A stretch of 64,000 nucleotides of DNA from Lachnospiraceae bacterium OF09-6 (GTDB taxonomy: Bacteria > Bacillota > Clostridia > Lachnospirales > Lachnospiraceae), in NCBI GenBank assembly GCA_003435055.1, contig QUMM01000017.1, positions 4,592 through 68,591 on the forward strand. The letters run 5' to 3'. A program made the position numbers and the translations under genes. A model generated the notes under the pieces. That model did not search any database. It worked only from the letters and a program-made list of their open reading frames with translations, and had not been told where the DNA came from. Position 1 is the stretch's first letter. The number at the start of each line of letters is the position of its first letter. Of this stretch, positions 44,012 to 54,068 are shown in pieces.

Positions 44012-44926
44012 CTACTCCTCATCCGGTGTCTCTGTTATCTCCTGCACCGGTTCTGTTGTTTCCATCTTGCTTTCTTCTGTCTCATTTGGCTCAATATCTG
44101 CCGCACTCTCTGTATCAGTCATCTGCTCATCCTCTGTGTCGGTCACAGTTTCTGCAATCTCTGTCTCGCAGTCTTTATATACCGGAAGATCATCTGACTG
44201 CCCCTCTTTGGCTGCTTTTTTACGGAAAAAAGTACTGCTTCCCACAATCTTGCTGCTCTTTTCCTTTTTCGTATGCTTCCTGCTTTCGCTTTTCGCATTT
44301 TCCTCAGACACTTCTGTCTCTTCCATATCAATAATATCTGCGCCTCTGGAAGATACGGCATACGGGTCAGCCGGCACTCTCTTCAATCTGCGGAAACGGA
44401 TACCCGTCCAGAAAATACTGACCAGATTACCGATTCCATCTGTCAGAAGAGATGCTCCTGTAAGGATCACTACCACCTTTTGCTGCTCGTCAAATGGATT
44501 TGCCACCAGTATGGCTCCCATCGCCAGCAGAACAAGTGCCCATACCAACATAATATACCACCTGACAGCTCCCAGCTTTTTCAGATCCATGGCACTTTGT
44601 ATCTTTACAATACCTCCAAGCAGCGCAACGATTCCCATGGCAAAAGGTATGATCTCCAGCATATATTCCATTTTAAGCAGAATATAACAACCTGTAGAGA
44701 TACACACCACTCCTATGACCAGATCTGGCTGCATCACATTCATAAAACGATCCTTTGTGAAATACAGAATCATATGTGCACCGCCAAAGATGATCATACC
44801 TATTCCAAATACAAAGCAGAAGGTATGCACGGATATATCCGGCCAGATCACCAGTACCAGTCCCATCACAATGTAAGCAACCGAAAGCAGACAGAAACTT
44901 TTCTTCACTTCTCTGCCATTTTCCAT
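44012..44926 (-). CDS. DUF308/HdeD-like membrane protein
   Basis: This 304-residue protein has about six to eight membrane helices in paired repeats (GLVLVIWPDISVHTFCFVFG; VIGVVCISTGCYILL; ALVLLAMGAILVANPFDE) and a long, highly acidic cytoplasmic C-terminal tail from about residue 190. It fits the DUF308 family; function is unknown. It lies between rpoZ and rimO in the operon, three bases before rimO. Confidence 0.78.
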   Translation of the reverse strand: MENGREVKKSFCLLSVAYIVMGLVLVIWPDISVHTFCFVFGIGMIIFGGAHMILYFTKDRFMNVMQPDLVIGVVCISTGCYILLKMEYMLEIIPFAMGIVALLGGIVKIQSAMDLKKLGAVRWYIMLVWALVLLAMGAILVANPFDEQQKVVVILTGASLLTDGIGNLVSIFWTGIRFRRLKRVPADPYAVSSRGADIIDMEETEVSEENAKSESRKHTKKEKSSKIVGSSTFFRKKAAKEGQSDDLPVYKDCETEIAETVTDTEDEQMTDTESAADIEPNETEESKMETTEPVQEITETPDEE

Positions 44927-44952
44927 TCTTTTTCCTCCTGCGCAGAATCCTT

Positions 44953-45282
44953 TTACTCTTCTTCTGCTTCCTCTGCAACCGTCTCAAGAACCACTGGTTC
45001 TTCCTGCAGCTCATCTGTCAGGTTAATCTCTGCTGCTTCTGCCTCTTCTTCTGCAGATTCCGGCATAATCTTCAACAGCCCCTTATTCAATTCATCTACT
45101 GCGATACTCAGTGGTTTGTGAATCTTCGGCATAGACATCGGTTCTTTTCCATCAATAATCTGACGTGCTCTCTTGGCAGTTGCAAGAACGATGGAATACC
45201 GGCTGTTTACTACAGGAGTATCTCCGTCCTCTACCTCGCTGTTTACAACTTTAATTAATTCTGTGTAAGATGGGTGTAACAT
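44953..45282 (-). CDS. rpoZ: RNA polymerase omega subunit with acidic tail
   Basis: This 109-residue protein has the omega core MLHPSYTELIKVVN, SRYSIVLATAKRARQI and KPLSIAVDELNKG. The C-terminal 35 residues are almost all acidic, an extension seen in Clostridia. Position after gmk is conserved. Confidence 0.92.
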   Translation of the reverse strand: MLHPSYTELIKVVNSEVEDGDTPVVNSRYSIVLATAKRARQIIDGKEPMSMPKIHKPLSIAVDELNKGLLKIMPESAEEEAEAAEINLTDELQEEPVVLETVAEEAEEE

Positions 45283-45317
45283 AAATTTTTCCTCCTCAAT
45301 ATTATCCTTCTATTTAT

Positions 45318-45947
45318 TTATAAAAATCTTTTTAACTGCTGTTTCAGATCTGACAGGAATTCTGTTCTCTGATCTACGCGATGATGCTGGCTCTGAATAA
45401 TCTCATGTGCCTCATGAATGCAGGTATCCAGGTCATCATTGACAATCAGATAATCATATTTTTCAATGAATTCTGCTTCCTCTACTGCACGGCGAAGCCT
45501 TTTTTGCACCACTTCTTCTGTTTCTGTTCCTCTTCCTCTGAGCCGGTCTTCCAGCACCTGAGCACTTGGCGGAACCATAAAGAGTAGCAATGTCTCCGGG
45601 AACTGCTCTTTAATCTTCAGCGCCCCCTGAATCTCGATCTCAAGGATCACATCTTTTCCGTTTTCCAGCTGTTCCTGTACATATTCCTTCGGCGTACCAT
45701 AATAATTACCCACATAGCAGGCGTACTCGATCAGTTTTTTCTCCTGAATCATCTGCTCAAATTCTTCTTTTGTTTTAAAGAAATAATGAACACCATCTTC
45801 TTCCCCTGGTCTGGGATCTCGTGTGGTTGCAGATACCGATAACGCATAATTATCATATCTTTTTAGCAGTTCCTGCACCAGGGTACCCTTTCCGGTACCG
45901 GCAAATCCTGAAATTACCAGCAAAATACCTTTTGATCTACAATTCAT
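45318..45947 (-). CDS. gmk: Guanylate kinase
   Basis: This 209-residue enzyme phosphorylates GMP to GDP. P-loop [13 protein letters not shown]-binding [21 protein letters not shown] and [19 protein letters not shown] are intact. Its start overlaps the end of remA by 11 bases. Confidence 0.95.
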   Translation of the reverse strand: MNCRSKGILLVISGFAGTGKGTLVQELLKRYDNYALSVSATTRDPRPGEEDGVHYFFKTKEEFEQMIQEKKLIEYACYVGNYYGTPKEYVQEQLENGKDVILEIEIQGALKIKEQFPETLLLFMVPPSAQVLEDRLRGRGTETEEVVQKRLRRAVEEAEFIEKYDYLIVNDDLDTCIHEAHEIIQSQHHRVDQRTEFLSDLKQQLKRFL

Positions 45948-46208
45948 CTGTCTCTCCCTTCAGCTCATCTGCATTAAAATGAAATCTCTTTACCAGTGTC
46001 TCTGGCTGCAGCGCAGACAAAATAATGTGATCTTCTTCTGTAATAATCACAGATTTTGTTCTTCTTCCCTGTGTTGCGTCTATTACTTTTCCAATCTGTT
46101 TGGCATTCTGCACCATACGCTTTACCGGTGCAGCATCCGGCTGACTACCGCCACAATCTTAGCAGTATTTACCACATTTCCAAACCCGATATTCATTAAT
46201 CTCGCCAA
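45937..46208 (-). CDS. remA: RemA/DUF370 family biofilm-matrix regulator, frame broken once
   Basis: Translation from the TTG at 46208 (AGGAG eight bases before) gives [20 protein letters not shown], then VVS. One missing C at about 46136-46141 (AGC-CCG-GAT) restores [17 protein letters not shown] and the remaining conserved sequence, ending at 45937, for 90 residues. RemA is a LytTR-like DNA-binding regulator in Bacillus. The gene lies between yicC and gmk, its standard place. The RBS overlaps the yicC stop codon. Confidence 0.88.
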
Positions 46209-46219
46209 AAAACTTTCTC

Positions 46220-47098
46220 CTATTCGATGTTTTGTATCTGTTCCCGGACTTTTTCAATCTCGGTTTTCAGATTAATGGCCCGGTTGGATGTCTCCAGATC
46301 ATTCGCCTTAGAAAGAATCGTATTCGCTTCTCTGTTCATCTCCTGGGCAAGGAAATCCAGCTTTCTTCCTACGCTTCCACCACTTAACAGTTCTTCTCGC
46401 ATACTCTCGATATGGCTGCGAAGACGCACTGTCTCTTCGTCTGTGCAGATCTTATCTGCAAATAAAATGACTTCCGCCGCAATCCTGCCTTCTTCCATCT
46501 GCGCATCCCCCAGCAGTTCTTCCACCTTAAGTGTCAGCTTCTCCCGGTATTCTGTCATAATCTGCGGATATCGGTCTTCAATGGCATCTACGTCCCTGAT
46601 CATACCATCCAGCTTATCAAACAGATCTTCTTTTAAACGCTCACCTTCTGTTATTCTGCTCTCTACAAACTGCTCACAGGCCTGCTTCAATGCCACTTCC
46701 AGGACAGCCCAGATCTCTTTTTCATCTACAGTCTGTTCTTCCATGGTAAAGACTTCCGGGCAGCGTCCCAACACAGATACACTGATATCATCCCGCAAAC
46801 CAAACGTATCTGCCATCTGGCGGTAGTACTTCAGGTACTGTGCAGCAATGGCTTCATTGTACTTCAGAGATACGTTCTCTTCCGTGAAATCCTCATAAGT
46901 AATGAAAACATCTACCTTGCCTCTCTGCATATATCTCTTCAGCAGAGTACGAATCGCTGATTCAAAAAAGCTCAGCTTCTTTGGCATCTTAATACTGACA
47001 TCAAAATATCTGTGATTCACAGCTTTCATTTCCACTGTAAACTTGCGGTTTCCCTGCAGATTTTCAGCTCTGCCGAAACCAGTCATACTTTTTATCAT
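46220..47098 (-). CDS. yicC: YicC-family endoribonuclease
   Basis: This 292-residue protein starts MIKSMTGFGRAE, the family signature, and ends with the DUF1732 region FLAQEMNREANTILSKAND. The E. coli homologue is an RNase. It is the first gene of the yicC-remA-gmk-rpoZ cluster. Confidence 0.93.
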   Translation of the reverse strand: MIKSMTGFGRAENLQGNRKFTVEMKAVNHRYFDVSIKMPKKLSFFESAIRTLLKRYMQRGKVDVFITYEDFTEENVSLKYNEAIAAQYLKYYRQMADTFGLRDDISVSVLGRCPEVFTMEEQTVDEKEIWAVLEVALKQACEQFVESRITEGERLKEDLFDKLDGMIRDVDAIEDRYPQIMTEYREKLTLKVEELLGDAQMEEGRIAAEVILFADKICTDEETVRLRSHIESMREELLSGGSVGRKLDFLAQEMNREANTILSKANDLETSNRAINLKTEIEKVREQIQNIE

Positions 47099-47189
47099 GA
47101 TATCTACTCATCCTTTTTATTTTGTGGCCTAAATAGCCACGTTAAGTTATTATAAATCAATTTCCAGTAAGCGTCAATTGGATTTGTTC

Positions 47190-48931
47190 TTATTTTGCTG
47201 CTTCCTTAATATCGGTAATATCCGTAGGTACCAGCATAGAATAGTTGGTATGATATATGACAAATCCTGGTCTGGCTCCGGCAACCTTTTTGACAAACTT
47301 CCGTTCTATATAATCGATTTCCGCTTTTTCTGCGCCTCTGTTCTTAGAGTAATAGGCCGCCAGTCTTGCTGCTTCTTCAAAGGTCCGATCTGGCAGTTCC
47401 TCTCCATTGGTCTTCACAATCACATGGGATCCCGGACAGCCCTTGGCATGGAACCACCAGTCATTTCCCGCAGCTACCTTAAAGGTAAGTTCTTCATTCT
47501 GGAAATTGTTCTTGCCCACATACATATGATAGCCATCAGATGAAATATAGTGAAACGGTTTGGAAGTAATCTTTACTTTTTTACCTGTATAATGACGCCT
47601 GATATATCCATACTCAATCAGTTCTTCCTTGATCTGCACCAAATCCTCTTCTGAACGTGCAATATCCAGTGCCGTACTGATGGATTCCAGATGCTCTATC
47701 TCTGATCTTGTTTCCTCAATCAGCTTGACAGATGCCTCATAGGTTCTTTTTAATTTATTATACTTTTCAAAATAATGCTGTGCGTTTTCCTGAGCAGTCA
47801 TTGTCTCATCCAGAGGATGGTAATCTCTTTGTTTTCATAATAGTTCAGACAGGTCAGCTTTTTTGCGCCCTCTTCCAGATTGTATCCATAAGTATTGATC
47901 AGTTCCCCATAAACCCGGAACTTTTCTCTCTTCTCAGTATCCTTCAACTGCTTCTGCTGCAAATCATACTTTTTCCGATTGCGGTCCAGCGCCGTCTGGA
48001 CAACCCTGCGCAGATCTGAAGATCTCTGACGAATACGGGTAATCACATTTCGTGTCGCATAAAAATGTTCCAGCATACCAGATACCGTATCGAACTTTTC
48101 TTCCCGGAAATCACCATACTGGGTAAGTGGCACCACGCTGAAATCCACCGGAACCTGCTCCTCATATACAATGTTCGGTGTCAGCTGACCTGATTTCACC
48201 GTATCTACCACCAGATCAAACTGATGCTCCAGATGAATCAGTTCCGTTTCTGAGAAGCTGTTTGCGCTTCTGCCAGAGTCCAGAGAAGCCCGATGACAGA
48301 TCTCTTCCGCAATCAATGGGCTGATTCCTGTCATGGAAGAATAAATACTTTTCGCCAGCGGCATCGGTTTGGATGAGATTGCCGCAATAAAATCCCTGCT
48401 TTCATAATCCAGAGGATTTAATTTTTCCTGAGTCTCCGGAATAAAATAAGTGCGTCCAGGAAGCACCTCCCGGACAGAACTGACCTGGGAGGAAATATGT
48501 TTGATACTGTCAATGATCATCCCCTCTTCGCTGCAGAAAATAATGTTCGAATGCTTTCCCATGATCTCCACAACCAGAGTCTTATGACAGATATCTCCCA
48601 GCTCATTTAAATGCTCAATTTCAAAATTAATAATACGTTCCATCCCCGGCTGCCAGATTCTGGTAAACTTTCCGCCTCCGATATGCTTACGCAAAAGCAT
48701 GCAAAAATTCGGTGCTGTCAGGGGTGCTGTCTTATTCTGTTCTGTAAAATAGATCAGCGGGAGACTGGCTCCCGCAGAGATCAGCAGCCGGTACTGCTGA
48801 CGTCTGTCGCTTTTGATCGTAAGCATCAGCTCATCCGCTTCCGGCTGCGCAATTTTATTAATTCTGCCGCCCAGAATACAGGCATTCAGTTCCTGTACCA
48901 TCCCGGCAATCACCAGTCCGTCTAATGCCAT
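47190..48931 (-). CDS. rqcH: RqcH/NFACT ribosome quality-control protein, frame broken once
   Basis: It has an NFACT-N domain (MALDGLVIAGMVQELNACIL; GGRINKIAQPEADELMLTI; NFCMLLRKHIGGGKF), a coiled-coil region (RSSDLRRVVQTALDRNRKKY) and an NFACT-R domain (FHYISSDGYHMYVGKNNFQN; NDWWFHAKGCPGSHVI). RqcH adds alanine tails to stalled nascent chains on 50S subunits. One missing C at 47815-47818 (ATC-CCT-CTG-GAT) joins the frames to 580 residues, the normal length. Start at 48931 matches the family's MALDG. Confidence 0.92.
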
Positions 48932-49115
48932 GAGAATTATCCTCATCTTTCTGAAAAATATGCAATATGTATATCACTTTCCTGTTCAGTATATCAAAAA
49001 AACTTTCACTTGTTAAGGCTTTTGTGTTTCTGATATCTGCTTATCATTTTTAGCAGCTGCTGCAGCTTTGCTTTCCTGCGATATTGGAGAACCAGCAAAA
49101 AAACAAGGCAAAAAA

Positions 49116-49324
49116 TCAGATATACACCGCCTCATATTCCGAACTGTCCCAAGAATTCAGACATCGTCCGGTCTGATCTGTAAAACACATACAGGTAGTA
49201 GGTTTATAAACATCATGTTTTCCATACCAGATATGGCCATTTTTCTGAAGCTTAATCATCCCCAGATTATCTGATGTTTTATTTTCTTCTATGACACTGG
49301 TAATCGGGCATTCTTATGGAGCAT
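49116..49324 (-). CDS. Hidden small protein gene with structured leader, frame broken once (or one stop codon)
   Basis: An ATG at 49324 lies eight bases after GGAGG and starts MLHKNA. Adding one C at 49304-49309 continues PITSVIEENKTSDNLG, MIKLQKNGHIWYGKHD, VYKPTTCMCFTDQTGRC and LNSWDSSEYEAVYI to the TGA at 49116, for 69 residues. The alternative is a longer frame (SEPELVIGGSVYAP, stop TAA, ECPITS...) broken by a single stop codon. I do not recognise the family. A consensus promoter and hairpins lie directly upstream. Confidence 0.5.
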
Positions 49325-49406
49325 AAACGCTCCCTCCAATTACCAGTTCCGGCTCAGACATTTTCTGAGCATGAATTTCGGCACAACCTGTGAGAAAGTT
49401 TGTTTT

Positions 49407-49436
49407 ATTATAACTTTTCTCTAATTTTGCTGTCAA
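49407..49436 (-). promoter_or_regulatory. Consensus promoter and structured leader for the hidden gene
   Basis: TTGACA (49431-49436), 18-bp spacer, TATAAT (49407-49412). The leader holds GCTCAG/CTGAGC, then CTGGTAAT/ATTACCAG enclosing GGAGC/GCTCC; the last two stems sequester the RBS and start. Confidence 0.7.
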
Positions 49437-49444
49437 TTCTTCTC

Positions 49445-49484
49445 ACAAAAAAACCCGGAATTTCTTTTTTGAAACTCCAGGGTT
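49445..49484 (-). terminator. Terminator of leuS
   Basis: AACCCTGGAGTTTC-AAAAAA-GAAATTCCGGGTT then seven T residues on the minus strand. It is now separated from the leuS stop by the inserted element. Confidence 0.85.
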
Positions 49485-49503
49485 CTTTTCATTGTTTCTG
49501 TAC

Positions 49504-49645
49504 GTAACTGTTCAGTACCTTCACAGTTACGAGTCAAAATCCATTGAAAATCGCCTACGGCGATGGGATTTTGCCTTGCCTGTCTCGGGATTTTGGCATT
49601 TTCATGCCAAAACACCTCGCGGGACAGTGGGTTCTGAATAGTTAC
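49504..49645 (+). mobile_element. 142-bp MITE-like palindromic element, copy 2, with exact 8-bp target duplication at the leuS stop
   Basis: The ends GTAACTGTTCAG and CTGAATAGTTAC match copy 1, and the length is identical. Flanks are the exact 8-bp repeat TTCTGTAC (49496-49503 and 49646-49653). The interior holds AAAATCC..ATCGCC-TAC-GGCGAT.GGATTTT, then TTTTGGCAT-TTTC-ATGCCAAAA inside CTGTC/GACAG. The first 27 bases equal the stand-alone 27-bp element at 53972. No coding capacity. Confidence 0.87.
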
Positions 49646-52047
49646 TTCTGTACAATGTTAATAATCTTCTTCGGTACATAGATCTCTTTTACAATGGTGC
49701 CAGTCAGTTTATCTGCAATGGCTTCTTTTCCTGCTGCGATGGCTGTCTCTTTATCTACATCCAGCGGCAGCTTTACAACTGCTTTGGTCTTACCATTGAT
49801 CTGAACCGGAAGTTCTATGGTATTCTCAACAGTTTTGGCTTCATCATATTCCGGCCACTTCTGCTGATACAGATGTCCTTCAAATCCGCAGGCCTGCCAG
49901 ATCTCTTCTGTGATATGAGGAGCCACCGGATTCAGCAGTGTCAGGAATGTCTTGTACTCTGCATGATTGATGCCATCCTTGGCAAAATCATTCAGAAGAG
50001 CCATCAGTGCGGCAATTGCCGTATTGTACTTCAGATTCTCGAAGTCATTGCTGACTTTCTTGATCGTCTGATGCATCTTGGTCTCATAGTTGCTTCTGTA
50101 GGTATCTCCTTCTGTCAGGACATCCTGAAGCTTCCATACTCTCTCCAGGAATCTGCGGCAGCCTTTCACACCATTTTCTGACCAGGAAGCACTTAAGTCA
50201 AATGCTCCGATGAACATCTCATAGGTTCTTAAGGTATCTGCTCCGTAATCCATCACGATATCATCTGGATTTACTACATTTCCTCTGGACTTGGACATCT
50301 TCTCGCCGTTCTCTCCAAGGATCATACCATGAGAAGTACGCTTCTGATATGGTTCCGGAGTCGGTACTACACCCTGATCATACAGGAATCTGTGCCAGAA
50401 TCTGGAGTACAGAAGATGCAGGGTTGTATGCTCCATACCACCATTATACCAGTCAACTGGCAGCCAGTATTTTAATGCTTCCGGACTTGCCAGAGCTTCT
50501 GTATTCTTCGGATCCGTATAACGCAGGAAATACCAGGATGAACCAGCCCACTGAGGCATGGTATCAGTCTCTCTCTGTGCAGGTCCTCCACAGCAAGGGC
50601 AGGTAGTGTTTACCCAATCCTTCATAGCTGCCAGAGGGGATTCTCCATTGTCTGTTGGCATATAGCTCTCTACATCCGGCAGTTCCAGAGGCAGTTCACT
50701 TTCTGGAAGCGGAACATATCCGCATTTATCACAATGTACAATCGGAATCGGTTCTCCCCAGTAACGCTGACGGGAGAATACCCAGTCTCTTAACTTAAAG
50801 TTGGTCTTTCCACGGCCAATGTGTTTCTCTTCCAGATATTCGATCATTTTCTTTTTGGCGTCTGCCACTTCCATTCCATTTAAGAAATCAGAATTGATCA
50901 GCTTACCGGTAGCAACATCTGTAAACGCTTCTTCCTGCACATTCTCTCCACCTGCTACTACTTCAATAATTGGAAGGTCAAATTTCTTTGCAAATTCCCA
51001 GTCACGGGTATCATGAGCTGGTACTGCCATAATAGCACCTGTTCCATAGCTCATCAGGACATAATCAGACACCCAGATCGGGATCTCTTTGCCATTAACC
51101 GGATTCACAGCCTTCAGACCTTCAATTACCACACCAGTCTTATCTTTGGCAAGCTCAGAACGTTCAAAATCAGACTTTCTGGCAGCCTGTTCCTGATATG
51201 CATGAATAGCATCCAGATTCTGTATATCTGCCTGATACTTTTCCAGCATTGGATGTTCCGGAGATACTACCATATAAGTTGCTCCAAATAAAGTATCTGG
51301 TCTTGTAGTATAGACCGTCAGATAGTCATCTTTTCCTGAAATGGCAAAGTCTACCTCTGCGCCCTGGCTTTTACCGATCCAGTTCTTCTGAGATACTTTC
51401 ACTCGTTCGATGTAATCCACATGGTCCAGACCTTCCAGAAGTTTGTCCGCATATTCAGTAATCTTCAGCATCCACTGGCTCTTTACTTTACGTACAACCG
51501 GTGCGCCACATCGCTCGCAGACACCGTTTACCACTTCTTCATTTGCCAGACCTACTTTACAAGAAGTACACCAGTTAATCGGCATCTCGCTCTTGTAAGC
51601 CAGTCCGGCTTTAAACAGCTTCAGGAAAATCCACTGTGTCCATTTATAATACTCTGGATCTGTGGTATTGATCTCACGATCCCAGTCAAAGGAATAACCC
51701 AGAGAATGGAGCTGTTCCTTGAATCTCTTTACATTATTTGCCGTAACAATCTTCGGATGAATCTTGTTCTTGATGGCATAATTCTCTGTAGGAAGACCAA
51801 ATGCATCCCATCCCATTGGATAAAGCACATTATACCCCTGCATTCTTCTTTTTCTTGCCACAATATCCAGTGCGGTATATGGTCTTGGATGTCCTACGTG
51901 AAGTCCCTGTCCTGATGGATATGGGAATTCAACCAAGGCATAATATTTTGGTTTTGTGTAGTCATTTGTCGCTGCAAATGCCTTTTCCTCATCCCAGATC
52001 TTCTGCCACTTCTGTTCGATGGCTCTGTGATTGTATGGTACAGCCAT
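49642..52047 (-). CDS. leuS: Leucyl-tRNA synthetase
   Basis: This 801-residue class I synthetase of the bacterial LeuRS type has HIGH motif [15 protein letters not shown], an editing domain ([31 protein letters not shown]), zinc-type CxxC pairs and KMSKS motif [14 protein letters not shown]. The stop TAA at 49642-49644 lies inside the terminal repeat of the palindromic element. Removing the element and one copy of its target duplication makes the original end NIVQKQ-stop, one residue longer. Confidence 0.96.
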   Translation of the reverse strand: MAVPYNHRAIEQKWQKIWDEEKAFAATNDYTKPKYYALVEFPYPSGQGLHVGHPRPYTALDIVARKRRMQGYNVLYPMGWDAFGLPTENYAIKNKIHPKIVTANNVKRFKEQLHSLGYSFDWDREINTTDPEYYKWTQWIFLKLFKAGLAYKSEMPINWCTSCKVGLANEEVVNGVCERCGAPVVRKVKSQWMLKITEYADKLLEGLDHVDYIERVKVSQKNWIGKSQGAEVDFAISGKDDYLTVYTTRPDTLFGATYMVVSPEHPMLEKYQADIQNLDAIHAYQEQAARKSDFERSELAKDKTGVVIEGLKAVNPVNGKEIPIWVSDYVLMSYGTGAIMAVPAHDTRDWEFAKKFDLPIIEVVAGGENVQEEAFTDVATGKLINSDFLNGMEVADAKKKMIEYLEEKHIGRGKTNFKLRDWVFSRQRYWGEPIPIVHCDKCGYVPLPESELPLELPDVESYMPTDNGESPLAAMKDWVNTTCPCCGGPAQRETDTMPQWAGSSWYFLRYTDPKNTEALASPEALKYWLPVDWYNGGMEHTTLHLLYSRFWHRFLYDQGVVPTPEPYQKRTSHGMILGENGEKMSKSRGNVVNPDDIVMDYGADTLRTYEMFIGAFDLSASWSENGVKGCRRFLERVWKLQDVLTEGDTYRSNYETKMHQTIKKVSNDFENLKYNTAIAALMALLNDFAKDGINHAEYKTFLTLLNPVAPHITEEIWQACGFEGHLYQQKWPEYDEAKTVENTIELPVQINGKTKAVVKLPLDVDKETAIAAGKEAIADKLTGTIVKEIYVPKKIINIVQK

Positions 52048-52099
52048 TCCTTTTTCCTCCTATATTTCATACAGTTTCCTGTAAATTTTCGCTTTTTTC

Positions 52100-52128
52100 A
52101 TTCTATGCTTTTCCCTGTGGTTTGTCAA
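52100..52128 (-). promoter_or_regulatory. Promoter of leuS, overlapped by an inverted repeat
   Basis: TTGACA (52123-52128), 17-bp spacer, TAGAAT (52100-52105). CCTGTGG/CCACAGG (52114-52140) encloses the -35; it may be the recJ terminator hairpin or an operator. No T-box features are visible. Confidence 0.7.
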
Positions 52129-52146
52129 GCATTCCACAGGTTTGTC

Positions 52147-53907
52147 CTACTGATAATCCGATATGACGATCTGAATGGTTCTTTGTCCCCTGAATTCATT
52201 CACTGTTGGATAGTAAATCACAGAAAGTGTAATCCCGGTCTTCCGGTTCTGGAACAGCTTCTCAACCTCTGTATCGCCGTACTTTTTCTCCAGATAAGCG
52301 CGAAATACTTCTACATCTCCAAAATACAGTGCATCCATCACTGTTCCGGAAGAATCTGCCACCTGCATTTTCACCACATTCCGGTTCTGTCCCAGGATCC
52401 GTGCTCCCAGAATCTGAACATCTTTTTCTGCAAACACCGGCTTCTTATTTGCCGTTCCAAAAGGCTCCAATACATTCAATTCTTCAATCAGATGCTCTGT
52501 AATATATCCGATCGGCATCGGTACATCAATACAGACTTTTTCCATCAGATCTTCCTCTGTCAGATTTGCATTTCTGTTCAGCTGCTCTTTCAGTGGCTGT
52601 ATATTTTCTTTTTCCAGAGAACATCCTGCAGCCATAGGATGTCCACCATAATTCAGAAACAGTTCATCGCATTTCTGCATCTCTTCGAACATAGAATAGC
52701 CTTCGATGGATCTTCCAGAGCCTTTGACCGACTTTTCTCCATTGGTAAGGACAAATACCGGGCGATAATACCGTTCCCGGATTCTGCCGGCAATGATCCC
52801 CGCAATACTCTCATGGCAGTCCGGCAGATAGACGATCAGCACTTTATCTTCTTTCAGCGATGTGGACTCAATCTGCTCCACTGCTTCTTCATAGCCCTTT
52901 CTGGTCAGCTCTTTTCGCTCTGAATTCAGCATCAGCAATTCTTCCGCCAGTACATCTGCTCTCTGCGTATCTCTGCATAACAACAGTTCCAGTGCTTTTT
53001 TTGCTGTAGTCAGTCGTCCACTGGCATTGATGCACGGCCCCAGTACAAAACCGATATGATAAGAATTGATCTCTTTCCCATCCAATCCGTTAGCTCGAAT
53101 CAGCGCCTTCAGGCCGATATTTTGTGTCTGATTCAGTCTTTTTAATCCTTCTTTTACCAGTATCCGGTTCTCTCCGGTAAGCTTCATCACATCTCCCACC
53201 GTGGCAATGGCTGCATATTCAATCAGCTCCTCGATCTCCTGAGCCGGGAATCCTGCCATCCGGTATAGTTCCTGCACCAGCTTGTAAGCAACTGCGCCGC
53301 CACACAACTCCTTGTATGGATACGGACAGTCTGGCTGATGAGGATTCACCACCACTTCTGCATCTGGAATCAGGACATGAATTTCTCCATTTTCTTCCCT
53401 GGTTCGCAGTTCATGATGATCCGTTACGATCACTGTCATCCCCAGTTCTTTCGCATAGGCGATCTGCTCCAATGCTGAGATTCCATTGTCACAGGTGAGG
53501 ATTGTGTCGATCCCATCCTCCCAGGCAGCCTGCACCAACTGGCGATTGATTCCATATCCGTCACGGATTCTGTCCGGGATCTCATAATCTACCGCCGCTT
53601 TGCACTTTTTCAGACCAGTATATAAGATATAAGTGGATGTCACACCATCAATGTCATAGTCACCGATAATGCGAATTCTGGCATTTTCCCGGATTTTTTG
53701 CAGAATCAGCTCCGAAGCCGCAACGATTCCCTTCATCTGCTCTGGATCATGCAGATCGTCAATCGTACCATACAGGTATTCTCGGATCGCCTCATCTCCT
53801 ACCACGTCCCGGTTACGGATCAGACGGGCCGTCACCTGATCGATGTGGTATTTTTCTCCTATTGCTTTAAAGTCTGCCCGTTTGGCAGTTACAACCCATT
53901 TTTTCAT
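52147..53907 (-). CDS. recJ: Single-stranded-DNA-specific 5'-3' exonuclease RecJ
   Basis: This 586-residue protein has DHH phosphoesterase motifs: IIGDYDIDGVTSTYIL, LTCDNGIS, VIVTDHHELR, VVNPHQPDCPYP and the DHHA1 motif YGGHPMAAGCSLEK. Length and motif order fit RecJ. It acts in recombination repair and mismatch repair, degrading 5' ended single strands. Confidence 0.94.
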   Translation of the reverse strand: MKKWVVTAKRADFKAIGEKYHIDQVTARLIRNRDVVGDEAIREYLYGTIDDLHDPEQMKGIVAASELILQKIRENARIRIIGDYDIDGVTSTYILYTGLKKCKAAVDYEIPDRIRDGYGINRQLVQAAWEDGIDTILTCDNGISALEQIAYAKELGMTVIVTDHHELRTREENGEIHVLIPDAEVVVNPHQPDCPYPYKELCGGAVAYKLVQELYRMAGFPAQEIEELIEYAAIATVGDVMKLTGENRILVKEGLKRLNQTQNIGLKALIRANGLDGKEINSYHIGFVLGPCINASGRLTTAKKALELLLCRDTQRADVLAEELLMLNSERKELTRKGYEEAVEQIESTSLKEDKVLIVYLPDCHESIAGIIAGRIRERYYRPVFVLTNGEKSVKGSGRSIEGYSMFEEMQKCDELFLNYGGHPMAAGCSLEKENIQPLKEQLNRNANLTEEDLMEKVCIDVPMPIGYITEHLIEELNVLEPFGTANKKPVFAEKDVQILGARILGQNRNVVKMQVADSSGTVMDALYFGDVEVFRAYLEKKYGDTEVEKLFQNRKTGITLSVIYYPTVNEFRGQRTIQIVISDYQ

Positions 53908-53971
53908 CTTGTCTCACTTTCTTCTGAAATTTTATCTCTGTCAGGGCGCTTCTGGCGCATGAAAACTATTT

Positions 53972-53998
53972 ATATCTGTTCAGTACCTTCACAGTTAC
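53972..53998 (+). mobile_element. 27-bp minimal palindromic element with exact 8-bp target duplication
   Basis: The 27 bases run from ATATCTGTTCAGTACC to TTCACAGTTAC and equal the first 27 of the element at 49504 apart from two bases near the 5' end. Flanks are AACTATTT at 53964-53971 and 53999-54006. It sits between the secDF terminator and recJ. Confidence 0.72.
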
Positions 53999-54035
53999 AA
54001 CTATTTTTCTTCTGTATTTTCCATGTATCAGAAAC

Positions 54036-54057
54036 GCCCCGGCATTGCTGTCGGGGC
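54036..54057 (-). terminator. Terminator of secDF
   Basis: GCCCCG/CGGGGC stem followed by GTTTC on the minus strand, 12 bases past the secDF stop. Confidence 0.65.
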
Positions 54058-54068
54058 TGGTTTCATTC

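Noticed and set aside
43839..45121. Two overlapping 282-codon plus-strand frames opposite rimO, DUF308 and rpoZ genes
   Set aside because: Low-complexity Ser/Ile translations typical of antisense of acidic coding sequence.
49300..49400. A known riboswitch class in the leader of the hidden gene
   Set aside because: I compared the leader with remembered consensus features of c-di-GMP, fluoride, THF, ZTP, guanidine and T-box RNAs; none fits.
52027..52923. A 298-codon plus-strand frame antisense to recJ
   Set aside because: It has no domain resemblance or RBS, and recJ motifs occupy the opposite strand.
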